Shown here: positions 8,515-16,235 of the stretch, in pieces
Layout: each line of letters begins with the position of its first letter
Position numbering within the stretch: the first letter of the stretch is position 1
Origin: WHSW01 sp963722175
Lineage (GTDB): Bacteria > Actinomycetota > Thermoleophilia > Solirubrobacterales > 70-9
Length of the DNA stretch: 64,000 bases
Reading direction: 5' to 3'
Assembly: GCA_963722175.1 (NCBI GenBank)
Contig: CAVRKA010000006.1
Coordinates: 1-64,000 of the forward strand
The notes under the pieces: generated by a model
Databases searched by the model: none
Seen by the model: the letters and a program-made list of their open reading frames with translations, nothing else
What the model was told of the DNA's origin: nothing
Made by a program: the position numbers and the translations under genes

Positions 8515-9587
8515 GCGGACGCTCGGCCGCGGCGCGGATCCCGCCCGCCTGGGGCCTGCGCGGCGCCGTCGGCCCCGCGGTCCGGCGCGGCTTCCTGGTC
8601 GCGGCGCCGGTCACGGTCGCGCTCCTCGCCGAGCTCGAGCTCGGCGACGCCGTCGCGGGCGCGCTCGGCACCGCGGCGCTGATCGCCGGCTTCATCGCCT
8701 TCGACGCGCCGGCGCGGGTGCGGGTGCGCTGGCAGCTGCTCTGCGCGCCGATGATTGGGATCTGCGCGGCGCTCGGGGTGCTGTCGAGCCGGAGCGTCGT
8801 CGCTGCGGTCGCGACGATGGCGTTGATCGCTTGCGCGTGCGGGTACCTGGTCTCCGTCTCGCTGCGGCTGGCAATCGCCGGGCTGACGTTCGTGCTCGCG
8901 TTGCTGATCGCCCAGGGCCTGCTGCTCGACTCGAACGAGGTCGATCGCGCGCTGCTGCTCGGCACCTGCGGCGGACTGGTGCAGGCGATGACCGCGGGGG
9001 TGGCGTGGCTGTTCTGGGATCGGGATCGGGAGCCGTTCCGCCTCGGACCGGCCGTCACAGAGGCGGTCGCGGCCCTGCGCGCGAACCTGAGCCTGCGCAA
9101 ATCGGCGATGCGCCACGCGATCCGCTTCGGCGCCGCGCTCGCGATCGGGGTCGCGATCTACCGGCTCGCCGGACTCGACGACCACGGCTACTGGGTGCCG
9201 CTGACGATCCTCTTCGTACTCAAGCCGGACGCGAGCCAGACGTCGGAGCGGATCGCGATGCGCGCCGTGGGGACGGTGATCGGCCTCGGTCTCGCCACTG
9301 CGCTCGCCGAGCTGATGGGCGAGCGCGTGATCCCGGTGACGATCGTGCTCACCGCGGCCGCGGCGTGCGCCTACGCGCTGCTGGCGATCGAGTACGCGCT
9401 GTTCACGACCGCGATCACGGTCTACGTCGTCCTGCTCACCGACACGCTCGGCTCGTCGGCGCTGGACGCGGCGGGCGAGCGGGCTCTCGGCACGGCGCTC
9501 GGGATCATGGTCGCGGCGCTGGCGTTCCGGGCGTTCAGGGACATGGAGGAGGAGGTGGACGAGGCCGACGTTATGTCAACTCGGTGA
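8511..9587 (+). CDS. FUSC-family membrane protein (aromatic acid exporter-like)
   Basis: About 358 aa with two blocks of hydrophobic helices. The second block contains HGYWVPLTILFVLKPDASQTSERIA-like residues (DDHGYWVPLTI, then FVLKPDASQTSERIAMRAVG), the FUSC signature seen in AaeB/YccS-type efflux proteins. Start problem: no ATG, GTG or TTG lies in frame between the upstream gene's stop and the first helix; the nearest in-frame ATG upstream is 8280, deep inside the monooxygenase, and the next downstream (8751) would delete two helices. I place the start at CTG 8511 as the least bad choice. It ends 5 nt from the convergent hydrolase. Confidence 0.75.
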   Translation: MSGRSAAARIPPAWGLRGAVGPAVRRGFLVAAPVTVALLAELELGDAVAGALGTAALIAGFIAFDAPARVRVRWQLLCAPMIGICAALGVLSSRSVVAAVATMALIACACGYLVSVSLRLAIAGLTFVLALLIAQGLLLDSNEVDRALLLGTCGGLVQAMTAGVAWLFWDRDREPFRLGPAVTEAVAALRANLSLRKSAMRHAIRFGAALAIGVAIYRLAGLDDHGYWVPLTILFVLKPDASQTSERIAMRAVGTVIGLGLATALAELMGERVIPVTIVLTAAAACAYALLAIEYALFTTAITVYVVLLTDTLGSSALDAAGERALGTALGIMVAALAFRAFRDMEEEVDEADVMSTR

Positions 9588-9592
9588 GCCCT

Positions 9593-10963
9593 TCAGCCGA
9601 GCTCACGGTCGAGCCAGTCGAAGAGGACCTGGTTGCGGCGCTGAGGCGCCATCGGCGCGTCGTGGTACTCCGTGCCGTCCTCGGACGTGAACCGCACGAG
9701 GCGCTTCCGCGAGCGCAGCAGGCGGATGAGCTCCTGCGGCTGACCGGCGAAGAAGGGGTCGAACTCGTAGTCGGTGACGAGCGCCGGGGCCTCGATCCGA
9801 CGCGCGACCCGGGTGATGTCGAAGCGCATGAGGTAGCGGAGCTGGCTGTAGAAGTCCTTGCGACCGAACGGGAGCATCAGCTTCGTGTAACTGAAGCGGG
9901 TCGCGAGCGGCAGGTCCGGGAACACCGCGTCCCACTGCGCATTCGCCTCCTCGCGCTTGCCCTCGCGGACCGGCTCGAGCAGTTCGTCGGGCAGCCCTAG
10001 GCCTCGGTACAGATCGACGCCGCCGGGATCCATGACGACGGCGGCAAGGCGCTTCTCGAACGCCGCCGCCCGCGCGATCAGCTCGCCGCCCTGGCTCCAG
10101 CCGATCGCCGCGATGCGGCGCCCGTCGACGTCCCGGCGCGCCTCGAGGAAGTCCACGACCGGCGTGATCACCCGCTCCCAGTCCGGCCGGAACGGAATCC
10201 CCCGCAGGAAGAACACCGCGCCCTGGCCTGGCCCTTCGAAGATGAGCGCGTTGTAGCCGCGCTCCAGCGCCGCCGCGCCGCCGAACGTGTACAGATCGAT
10301 GTTCTGCGCGTCGTTGCCGTTGTTGAGGATGACGGTCGGGCGCCGGCGCGGGGGGCCGGGAGGCCGCAGGAAGTAGCCCGGGAGGTGAGTCTTTCCGTAC
10401 GGGATCCGCACGGGCTCGAACCCGGGGGAGAAGAGCTCGGCCGCGGCGTGCCAGCGGCGCTGCATCGCCCTGTATGCGGCGGACTGGCGCTTGCGCGACG
10501 GGTCGCTGGTGCCGACCGCGAAGAAGACCGGAAGCGTCAGGTACTCGGCGGCGCGGAGGAAGGCGCCGCGAGCGCTCACGAGGTGCCCGCGCCTCAGGCA
10601 TCGGTCCGCGATCGCGCTGACCTGGTGGCCCATGGCCCCGAACTCGTCGTAGACGGCGTCGTAGCTCGGTCCGCGGGCGTTGATGCGGTTGATGACGGTC
10701 GCGACCTCGCCGAACTCAGCCGCGCCGTAGCCGGCCGCGCCGAGAGCGAACAGCACCTCGAAGTTGATCTTCGGGTCAGCGAAGAACGTTCGCGCGTCAG
10801 CGGCCGGTGGCGCTTCGGAACCGTCGCTGCCTGCGGCCACCGTGGGCAGCGCCCACGGAAGCAGGGCGGTGCCGCCCGCCGCGACCGAACGGCGCAGGAG
10901 CACGCGCCGGCTGATCGCCGAGCGTTCGTCTCCGGGTGCCGGCCACGGCCGGGAACTCGCCAT
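9593..10963 (-). CDS. Tat-exported alpha/beta hydrolase
   Basis: 456 aa. A twin-arginine region (ISRRVLLRRSVAAGG) and hydrophobic stretch end near AAG; then an alpha-helical cap and an alpha/beta-hydrolase core with the nucleophile elbow IGWSQGGEL (GxSxGG) and likely His in TEYHDAP. The layout resembles prolyl-oligopeptidase-like esterases and 2,6-dihydroxypseudooxynicotine hydrolase-type enzymes with a long N-terminal cap. The substrate is unknown. It is convergent with FUSC, 5 nt apart. Confidence 0.8.
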   Translation of the reverse strand: MASSRPWPAPGDERSAISRRVLLRRSVAAGGTALLPWALPTVAAGSDGSEAPPAADARTFFADPKINFEVLFALGAAGYGAAEFGEVATVINRINARGPSYDAVYDEFGAMGHQVSAIADRCLRRGHLVSARGAFLRAAEYLTLPVFFAVGTSDPSRKRQSAAYRAMQRRWHAAAELFSPGFEPVRIPYGKTHLPGYFLRPPGPPRRRPTVILNNGNDAQNIDLYTFGGAAALERGYNALIFEGPGQGAVFFLRGIPFRPDWERVITPVVDFLEARRDVDGRRIAAIGWSQGGELIARAAAFEKRLAAVVMDPGGVDLYRGLGLPDELLEPVREGKREEANAQWDAVFPDLPLATRFSYTKLMLPFGRKDFYSQLRYLMRFDITRVARRIEAPALVTDYEFDPFFAGQPQELIRLLRSRKRLVRFTSEDGTEYHDAPMAPQRRNQVLFDWLDRELG

Positions 10964-11099
10964 CTGAACCTCTCATCGGCGACCGAACATCTCGGGACAC
11001 CAACTTCCGCGCCGAACAGACAAACGTCCAGCAGGGTCCGCCGCACGAATCCGACGCAGGGTCGAAACGCGGACTCTGCGCTCGATACCGGTTCTTATG

Positions 11100-11113
11100 G
11101 ATACCTGGGTATC
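11100..11113. promoter_or_regulatory. Palindrome GATACC-TG-GGTATC
   Basis: A perfect 6-2-6 inverted repeat lies just downstream of the YjbR-like gene end and about 135 bp upstream of the Tat hydrolase start. It also contains GGGTAT preceded by GTTC at a promoter-like distance on the plus strand. It could be an operator for the hydrolase or an antisense promoter; there is no direct evidence for either. Confidence 0.3.
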
Positions 11114-11115
11114 GA

Positions 11116-11460
11116 CTAGGCCCCAGGCGCCCCCTCGAACTCGCTCACCAGCCGCTTCGGCGCCTTCCTGCACCAGGACTCGATCAGCCGCTCTCGGAGC
11201 TCCTGAGGGTCGACGCGCTCCAAATTGACGAGCATCGCCGGGTAATCCTGGTAATGCGGCGTGATGTAGAACGTCTCCGGGTCCTCCTGCATCAGCGCCT
11301 CGCGCTCGATGACGTCGATCATCACCACCAGCGCGCCGTCCTCGCGCAGCCGCACAAAGCCCTTGCCGCGCACCTTCAGCGCCGGTGTCCCGTACCAGGT
11401 GCCGACCTCGACCTCGGGAAGCCGGCTCCCGAGCTCACAGACGTTCTCCCAGCTCGGCAT
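11116..11460 (-). CDS. MmcQ/YjbR family protein
   Basis: 114 aa from ATG 11460. WENVCELGSRLPEVEVGTW, YGTPALKVRGKGFVRL and TPHYQDYPAMLVNL are typical of the small YjbR/MmcQ (DUF419) DNA-binding-fold family. Homologues normally begin at the MPSW-like motif, which favours ATG 11460; GTG 11478 (GAGGCG just upstream) is an alternative. Function is unknown. Confidence 0.8.
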   Translation of the reverse strand: MPSWENVCELGSRLPEVEVGTWYGTPALKVRGKGFVRLREDGALVVMIDVIEREALMQEDPETFYITPHYQDYPAMLVNLERVDPQELRERLIESWCRKAPKRLVSEFEGAPGA

Positions 11461-11565
11461 TTTCCGAGCATAGGCCACGATTTCGCCTCGCGCCCCGGGT
11501 TCACCGGGGTTATCAGCCGGCCTGCACGCGGCGGTCAGGCGGCAGGACATCCTCGCGACAGGCGT

Positions 11566-11590
11566 GTTTGCGTTTTTTGAGCCTGGGTAT
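11566..11590 (+). promoter_or_regulatory. SigF/SigB-type promoter GTTT-N15-GGGTAT
   Basis: GTTT (11566-11569), 15 nt, GGGTAT (11585-11590). This matches the GTTT-N14/16-GGGTAT consensus of actinobacterial SigF/SigB-group promoters, upstream of a gene for that very group of sigma factor, so autoregulation is likely. Transcription would start near 11597-11600. Confidence 0.65.
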
Positions 11591-11637
11591 CGGCGCCCTA
11601 CGCCCTTCAGCGCGTTTGCGCGTTAGGGGGGCAGTTC

Positions 11638-11673
11638 GAGGGCCCAGGTCACCCCCCACCTGGGCCCTCTTTT
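11638..11673 (+). terminator. Strong intrinsic terminator between promoter and sigma gene
   Basis: A 12-bp perfect stem (11638-11649 with 11658-11669; core GGGCCCAGGT/ACCTGGGCCC) with an 8-nt loop is followed by TTTT (11670-11673). It lies about 50 nt after the GGGTAT promoter and 60 nt before the sigma start. It may end a short RNA, act as an attenuator, or shield the sigma gene from read-through. Confidence 0.8.
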
Positions 11674-11733
11674 ATGTCCGCGATGGGTCTCGGCTCGGGC
11701 CTGTTGCCGCGGGTCTATCGTGAGTGCCGGGTT

Positions 11734-12552
11734 ATGGGAGACAAGCAACAGCCAAGGCGCGCGGCGGATCTGCCTCCGCCGGGCGACCCGTCCGACGCCC
11801 TCGCGACCGAGGAGGAGTTGCTCGCCGACTACGCCCGCACGCGTGACGAGAACGCCCGCGAGGAGCTCGTGCGGCGCTTCCTGCCGTTCGCCCGCAGCCT
11901 CGCGATGCGCTACAGCGGCGGGGTCGAGCCGAGCGACGACCTCTTCCAGGTCGCCAGCCTCGGCCTCGTCTCGGCGCTCGAGCGCTACGACCCCGAGCGG
12001 GGCGTTCCGTTCGCCGCCTTCGCCGGCCCGACGATCCTCGGCGAGCTGCGGAGGCACTTCCGCGACCGCGTCTGGACGCTGCGGGTTCCGCGCGGGCTGC
12101 AGGAGAGCATCCGCGCGGTCGACGGCGCGATCGCCAAGCTCAGCCACGAGCTCGAGCGTTCACCCACGGTCGCCGAGATCGCCGCGCACCTCGAGATCAG
12201 CGACGCCGACGTGCTCGAGGCGCTGGAGGCGAGCGGCGCCCGACGGATGGTCTCGCTCGACCGCCCGACCGCCGGCTCGGAGCCCGGCGACGAGGCGCCG
12301 ATGGCCGAACGGATCGGCGGCCACGACCCCGGGTTCGAGCTGGTCGAGGACCGCGCCGCGCTCGACGTCGGCGCCGAGGTCCTCGACGAGACCGAGCGCG
12401 AGGTCCTCCGGCTGCGCTTTGGCGAAGACCTGACCCAGTCGAAGATCGCCGAGCGGGTCGGCTACTCGCAGATGCACGTCTCGCGGATCCTCCGCCGGGC
12501 CCTGCGCAAGCTCCGCGACGCGGCGGCCGTCGACGAGCCGCCGGTTGCCTGA
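11734..12552 (+). CDS. SigF/SigB-group RNA polymerase sigma factor
   Basis: 272 aa from ATG 11734. Region 2 (about 45-125): DDLFQVASLGLVSALERYDP and FAAFAGPTILGELRRHFRD; region 3 with SPTVAEIAAHLEIS; region 4: TEREVLRLRFGEDLTQSKIA and the helix-turn-helix VGYSQMHVSRILRRAL. This is the domain order and wording of SigB/SigF/SigG sigma factors that govern stress or differentiation. Region 1 is absent, as expected. An anti-sigma-like GHKL gene lies convergently downstream, and a promoter of the matching class lies upstream. Confidence 0.9.
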   Translation: MGDKQQPRRAADLPPPGDPSDALATEEELLADYARTRDENAREELVRRFLPFARSLAMRYSGGVEPSDDLFQVASLGLVSALERYDPERGVPFAAFAGPTILGELRRHFRDRVWTLRVPRGLQESIRAVDGAIAKLSHELERSPTVAEIAAHLEISDADVLEALEASGARRMVSLDRPTAGSEPGDEAPMAERIGGHDPGFELVEDRAALDVGAEVLDETEREVLRLRFGEDLTQSKIAERVGYSQMHVSRILRRALRKLRDAAAVDEPPVA

Positions 12553-12585
12553 TCCGGCTCTCAGCCGGCGCGACGGAGCCGGATC
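12551..12585. terminator. Shared hairpin between convergent sigma and anti-sigma genes
   Basis: GATCCGGCTC (12551-12560) and GAGCCGGATC (12576-12585) form a perfect 10-bp stem with a 15-nt loop. The stem overlaps the sigma stop codon and the last codons of the convergent gene. There is no clear U-tract; it probably acts in both directions. Confidence 0.5.
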
Positions 12586-13367
12586 GCGACCACTTCGCCC
12601 TCGTCGTCGGGCTCGATCCGGACGTCGTCGGCGAGCGTCTCGAGCGTCGCGCCGAGCGTCGGGATCCGCATCCCGTCGAGCAGGCGCCGCCCCCCTCCCT
12701 CCCCGAGCGGACCGACCCGCAGCTCGAACGCACCCGACTGCTCGCTGACCGTCAGTCGCGCGGTCCCGCCGGGGAAGCGATCGCGGTCACCGGCCGAGAT
12801 CGCATCGCTGAGCAGTACGGCGTCGGAGAGCTCATCGACCGAGAAGTCCGCCCGGGTCGCGTACATCGAGACCACCCGCGAGAGGATCGGCGCCAGCAGC
12901 TCCCCGCCGGGGAGGCTGATCCGCGCCTCCTCGACGGCCTCCGGAGCCGAGACGGCTCCGTTGCCGGCGGGCGCGAACGGGATCGTCATCTGCACGACGG
13001 TGCCGTGGCCGGGCGTACCGCTGATCTGGAAGCTCTGCGTCAGCGCCGCGATCAGCGGCAGCCCGAGCCGCAGGCTGCGGTGCTCGACGTCGGCGAGCGG
13101 ACGGATCCCGGCGCCATAGTCGCGCACGCTGACGACCAGGCATTCGTCCTCGGGCCACGCCTCGACCTCGAGCACGCCGTCTTCATCGTCCTCGTAGGCG
13201 TGGACGACGACGTTCATGCAGGCCTCGGTGACCACCGTCTTCAGATCGGCCACCTCGGACGGTCCCATCTCGAGCGCCTCCGCCAGCCCGGCCAGCGCAT
13301 GGCGGATCAACGGCACGTTTCCCGCGCGCGCCGGGACCGAGAACTCGACTCTGGGCTCGCCGTCCAT
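12561..13367 (-). CDS. Anti-sigma (RsbW/SpoIIAB-like) protein with two GHKL-like domains
   Basis: 268 aa. The N-terminal domain (about 1-140) is a GHKL ATPase of the RsbW type: LKTVVTEACMNVVVHAY (N box), VRDYGAGIRP (G1 box), RLGLPLIAAL and GHGTVVQMTI (G2). The C-terminal half (about 150-268) looks like a second, degenerate GHKL domain: AVLLSDAISAGD and a late FELRVGPLGEGGG lack the clear N-box asparagine. Single-domain RsbW proteins hold a sigma factor and phosphorylate an anti-anti-sigma partner; its convergent neighbour is a fitting sigma target. No anti-anti-sigma gene is seen nearby. Confidence 0.8.
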   Translation of the reverse strand: MDGEPRVEFSVPARAGNVPLIRHALAGLAEALEMGPSEVADLKTVVTEACMNVVVHAYEDDEDGVLEVEAWPEDECLVVSVRDYGAGIRPLADVEHRSLRLGLPLIAALTQSFQISGTPGHGTVVQMTIPFAPAGNGAVSAPEAVEEARISLPGGELLAPILSRVVSMYATRADFSVDELSDAVLLSDAISAGDRDRFPGGTARLTVSEQSGAFELRVGPLGEGGGRRLLDGMRIPTLGATLETLADDVRIEPDDEGEVVAIRLRRAG

Positions 13368-13398
13368 CCGCGTCCTGATTACCCCTGCTCGTTCGGAG

Positions 13399-13749
13399 CT
13401 AATCGCGTTTCCAGGATCTGCCGAAAAGTCGCGACAGCCGGCCGCCGCTCACGTTGGCTCGAAATGTGCCGGCGCCGCTCTCGGGCGGCGGCAGCGAGCC
13501 GATCTGCTCGGGCTGCAGGGTGAGCGTGATTCCCCGCTCGGCGGTCCGCGCAACCTCGGGGGCGTCGACGAACCGCAGGCCCGCGTCCGCGGTCTCGATC
13601 ACGAACCCGTCGAGGATGTGCTCGCGATAGTTGTCGACCACCTGATCGACGGTCCCGACCTGGGTGCCGTCGGCGGCGTACACGGGAGTTCCCCGGGGCA
13701 CCGCGGCGTAGTGAATCGCTTCGCCGTCGTCGATCACATCCGAAAGCAT
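13399..13749 (-). CDS. PRC-barrel-like small protein
   Basis: 116 aa. GTPVYAADGTQVGTVDQVV and ILDGFVIETADAGLRFVDAPEV have the beta-rich pattern of PRC-barrel / DUF2171-like proteins. It has no signal or membrane segment and ends with a basic tail (RLSRLFGRSWKRD). Such proteins are often stress-associated, and it lies 31 nt upstream of the anti-sigma gene on the same strand, so it may share that regulation. Function is unknown. Confidence 0.65.
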   Translation of the reverse strand: MLSDVIDDGEAIHYAAVPRGTPVYAADGTQVGTVDQVVDNYREHILDGFVIETADAGLRFVDAPEVARTAERGITLTLQPEQIGSLPPPESGAGTFRANVSGGRLSRLFGRSWKRD

Positions 13750-13760
13750 AGATTGACCGT

Positions 13761-14177
13761 GTGGCCGGCTACTCGGGGACCCCGCTGCCGAGCAAGCTCG
13801 GGATCAAGGAGGGGTCGATCGTCGCCTTCTCCGGTGCCCCGCCCGAGTTCGAGACCGCCCTCGGCGCGCTGCCCGACGCGGTCACGATCAAGCGGCGCGC
13901 GGTCGCCCCGCTCGACGTCGCGGTCGCCTTCTTCACCCGCCGTGCCGCGCTCGAGCAGCGCCTCGCGGCACTGGGCCGCGCGATCCACCCCGACGGCGGA
14001 CTCTGGATCGCCTGGCCGAAGCGGTCCTCGGGCCTGGTGACCGATCTGACCGAGGACGTCGTCCGCGAGCTCGCCCTCGCCGCCGGGCTGGTCGACAACA
14101 AGGTCTGCGCGATCGACGAGACCTGGTCGGGCCTGCGCCTCGTCTACCGCCTCCGCGACCGGCCGCGGCGGGCGTGA
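13761..14177 (+). CDS. DUF3052 family protein
   Basis: 138 aa from GTG 13761. GYSGTPLPSKLGIKEGSIV, FFTRRAALEQRL, GGLWIAWPKRSSG and VREVALAAGLVDNKVCAIDE-like residues (here VRELALAAGLVDNKVCAID) are typical of the actinobacterial DUF3052 family, whose function is unknown. It is divergent from the PRC-barrel gene with only 11 nt between starts and ends convergently against a hydrolase gene. Confidence 0.8.
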   Translation: MAGYSGTPLPSKLGIKEGSIVAFSGAPPEFETALGALPDAVTIKRRAVAPLDVAVAFFTRRAALEQRLAALGRAIHPDGGLWIAWPKRSSGLVTDLTEDVVRELALAAGLVDNKVCAIDETWSGLRLVYRLRDRPRRA

Positions 14178-14200
14178 CTACGCCGCCAGAGGCGGTGGAA

Positions 14201-15040
14201 TCACCCATCCAACCGCGCCGCGACCTCCGGGCGCTCGCAGAAGTCGGCGATCTCGCGCGACAGCTTGCCCCCCTGCCAGGCGAGCGGCGAGGCGCCCTGC
14301 TCCTCGCTGATCAGGGTTGCCTGGGGCAGGCGCTCGGCCCAAGCCTCGGCGACCCCGTACGGATGACCCGGATCGGCGTCGTCGTGACTGGCGACGACCA
14401 GCGCCGGCACGTCGAGGAACTCGAGCTCGGCGAGATCCTCGAACGGCCGCGAGCGCGGCACCTCCCGCAGCGCCTGCGCGACCGCCTCGGGGTGGCGGTG
14501 CCGGCTGAGGCGGTCGCGGGAGATCCGGAGCAGCGTCTCGCGCCACTCCGGATCGAGGCCGCGGTCGTAGGCCTCGACGAAGCCGTCGACGCCGTCGCGC
14601 TCGAGCCCGTCGGCGAGCCCGTCCCAGTAGGCCATGCTCTCCTCGCTCACGGGGTTTCCCATGTAGACCGGGCCGATGATCACCAGCGCGGCGACCGGGC
14701 CCGGGTCCTCGAGCGCCCGAGCGGTCAGCGTGTGAGCGCCCATCGAGTGCCCGGCGAGCACGCAGAGGCGCCCACCGGCCTGCTGGTCGACGACCGCGGC
14801 CAGGTCCCGAGCCAGCCGGTCATAGTCGTAGTGGTCGCCGGGGTCCGATTCGCCGTGCCCGCGCGCGTCATAGGCGATCGTCCGGAATCCGCGCCGAGGC
14901 AGGGCGCGCGAGCCATGGAGGACGTAGCGCCGCGTCGCCGTCAGCCCGTGCAGGAGCGCGATCGGAGGCCCCTCGCCCTCCGCCTCCCCGCGGAGTTCGC
15001 CGGCGGGCCCGGAGACACTGAACGCCGCCGCCTGGCTCAC
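14201..15040 (-). CDS. Alpha/beta-fold hydrolase
   Basis: 279 aa. LLHGLTATRRYV (oxyanion region), YDARGHGESDP, the nucleophile elbow AGHSMGAHT and VPALVVASHDDADPGHP give a complete alpha/beta-hydrolase core. The catalytic His near the C-terminus is less obvious (no standard GH motif after PLAWQGG). Esterase, lipase or C-C hydrolase roles are possible. Its start overlaps the peroxiredoxin stop by 4 nt, so the two are translationally coupled. Confidence 0.8.
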   Translation of the reverse strand: MSQAAAFSVSGPAGELRGEAEGEGPPIALLHGLTATRRYVLHGSRALPRRGFRTIAYDARGHGESDPGDHYDYDRLARDLAAVVDQQAGGRLCVLAGHSMGAHTLTARALEDPGPVAALVIIGPVYMGNPVSEESMAYWDGLADGLERDGVDGFVEAYDRGLDPEWRETLLRISRDRLSRHRHPEAVAQALREVPRSRPFEDLAELEFLDVPALVVASHDDADPGHPYGVAEAWAERLPQATLISEEQGASPLAWQGGKLSREIADFCERPEVAARLDG

Positions 15041-15510
15041 CGCGTCGCGGCGGCGTCGCGGGCCAGCGACAGCGCCGAGGCCAGGTGCTCGACGTCCTTG
15101 TAGCGCAGGCCGAGCAGGGCGACGTGGCGGTAGCGGACGATCCCCTCCGGATCGACGATGAAGATCGACCTCCGCACCAGCCCGCCCGGGGCGACGACGC
15201 CGTAGGCGCGCGCGGTGCTGTGGTCGGGATCGGCGAGCAAAGGCACGGTCAGCCCGTGCTCCTTGACGAACCGCTCGTGCGAGTCCACCGACTGCGGCGA
15301 GATCCCGAGCACCTCGGCGTCGAGATCGTCGAGGTGGTCGGCGGCGTCGCGGTAGGAGCAGAACTGCCGGGTGCAGACCGGGGTGAAGTCGCCCGGGTAG
15401 AACGCGAGCACCACGAAGCGCCCGCGGTAGTCGGCGAGCCGGTAGGTACGATCACTCGTCCCGCCGAGCTCGAACTCGGGCGCGAGATCGCCGATCTCGA
15501 TCCTCGACAT
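15037..15510 (-). CDS. Peroxiredoxin (AhpC/TSA, BCP-like)
   Basis: 157 aa. GDFTPVCTRQFCSYRD holds the peroxidatic Cys in a PxxxTxxC-like loop plus a second Cys 5 residues on, as in BCP/PrxQ-type enzymes; SPQSVDSHERFVKEHG and FIVDPEGIVRYRHV are family motifs. It reduces H2O2 and organic peroxides with thioredoxin. It sits between the PPIase gene (20 nt upstream) and the alpha/beta hydrolase (4-nt overlap). Confidence 0.9.
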   Translation of the reverse strand: MSRIEIGDLAPEFELGGTSDRTYRLADYRGRFVVLAFYPGDFTPVCTRQFCSYRDAADHLDDLDAEVLGISPQSVDSHERFVKEHGLTVPLLADPDHSTARAYGVVAPGGLVRRSIFIVDPEGIVRYRHVALLGLRYKDVEHLASALSLARDAAATR

Positions 15511-15530
15511 GCCCGGCGAGCGTAGCGCCG

Positions 15531-16202
15531 CTAGCCGGCGTCGATCGTGACGCCGTCGATCGTCACGACCTGGGTCGGCTGCTCCGTCGGGTCGCCGAGC
15601 TTGCCGATTGCCTTGACGACTTCGTCGCCCTCGGTGACCTCGCCGAGCACCGCGTAGTCGGGCGGCAGGCCGGCGTCGGCGGGCGCGGTGACGACGAAGA
15701 ACTGGCTTCCGGAGGCGCCGGGCGGCTCGACCGCCGTCTTCGCCATCGCGACGAGCCCGTTCGCGTAGATCGTGTCGTCGGCCGGCGGCTCGGTGACCGT
15801 GTACCCGGGCCCGCCGCTCCCGGTGCCGGTCGGGTCCCCACCCTGGATCACGAAGCCGGGGGCGATCCGGTGGAAGATCGTCCCGTCATAGAACCCCTGC
15901 TCGGCGAGGAACGCGAACGAGTTCGCGGTCTTCGGCGAGTTCTCGGTGTCGAGGGTGATCACGAAGCTGCCGCAGCTCGTGTCGACCGTCGCGGTCGCCG
16001 GCTCGCCCTTCTCGAGCACCTGCTCGGGCTGCTTGAACTTGTCGTTCTTCGCCGGCGGCGCCTCGACGTCCCGGCACTCGCCGGCGGCCGTGGTCGCGGT
16101 CGAGGTCGAGGTCGGCTCGTCGTCGCCGCAGGCGCCGAGCGCGACCGCGGTGACGAGGACGGCGAGGGCGGCCCCGAGGCGGGACGTCAGGGTCGTGATC
16201 AT
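15531..16202 (-). CDS. Lipoprotein cyclophilin-type peptidyl-prolyl isomerase
   Basis: 223 aa from ATG 16202 (ATG 16229 also in frame). A signal peptide with lipobox (VALGAC) is followed by a Thr/Ser-rich linker and a cyclophilin domain: FAFLAEQGFYDGTIFHRI, FVIQGGDPTGTG, MAKTAVEPPGASGSQFFV. It catalyses cis-trans proline isomerisation of exported proteins at the outer face of the membrane. It is divergent from a methyltransferase gene, 33 nt apart. Confidence 0.9.
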   Translation of the reverse strand: MITTLTSRLGAALAVLVTAVALGACGDDEPTSTSTATTAAGECRDVEAPPAKNDKFKQPEQVLEKGEPATATVDTSCGSFVITLDTENSPKTANSFAFLAEQGFYDGTIFHRIAPGFVIQGGDPTGTGSGGPGYTVTEPPADDTIYANGLVAMAKTAVEPPGASGSQFFVVTAPADAGLPPDYAVLGEVTEGDEVVKAIGKLGDPTEQPTQVVTIDGVTIDAG

Positions 16203-16235
16203 CGGCGGGAGGCTAACGGTTGCGATCATGGCGAG

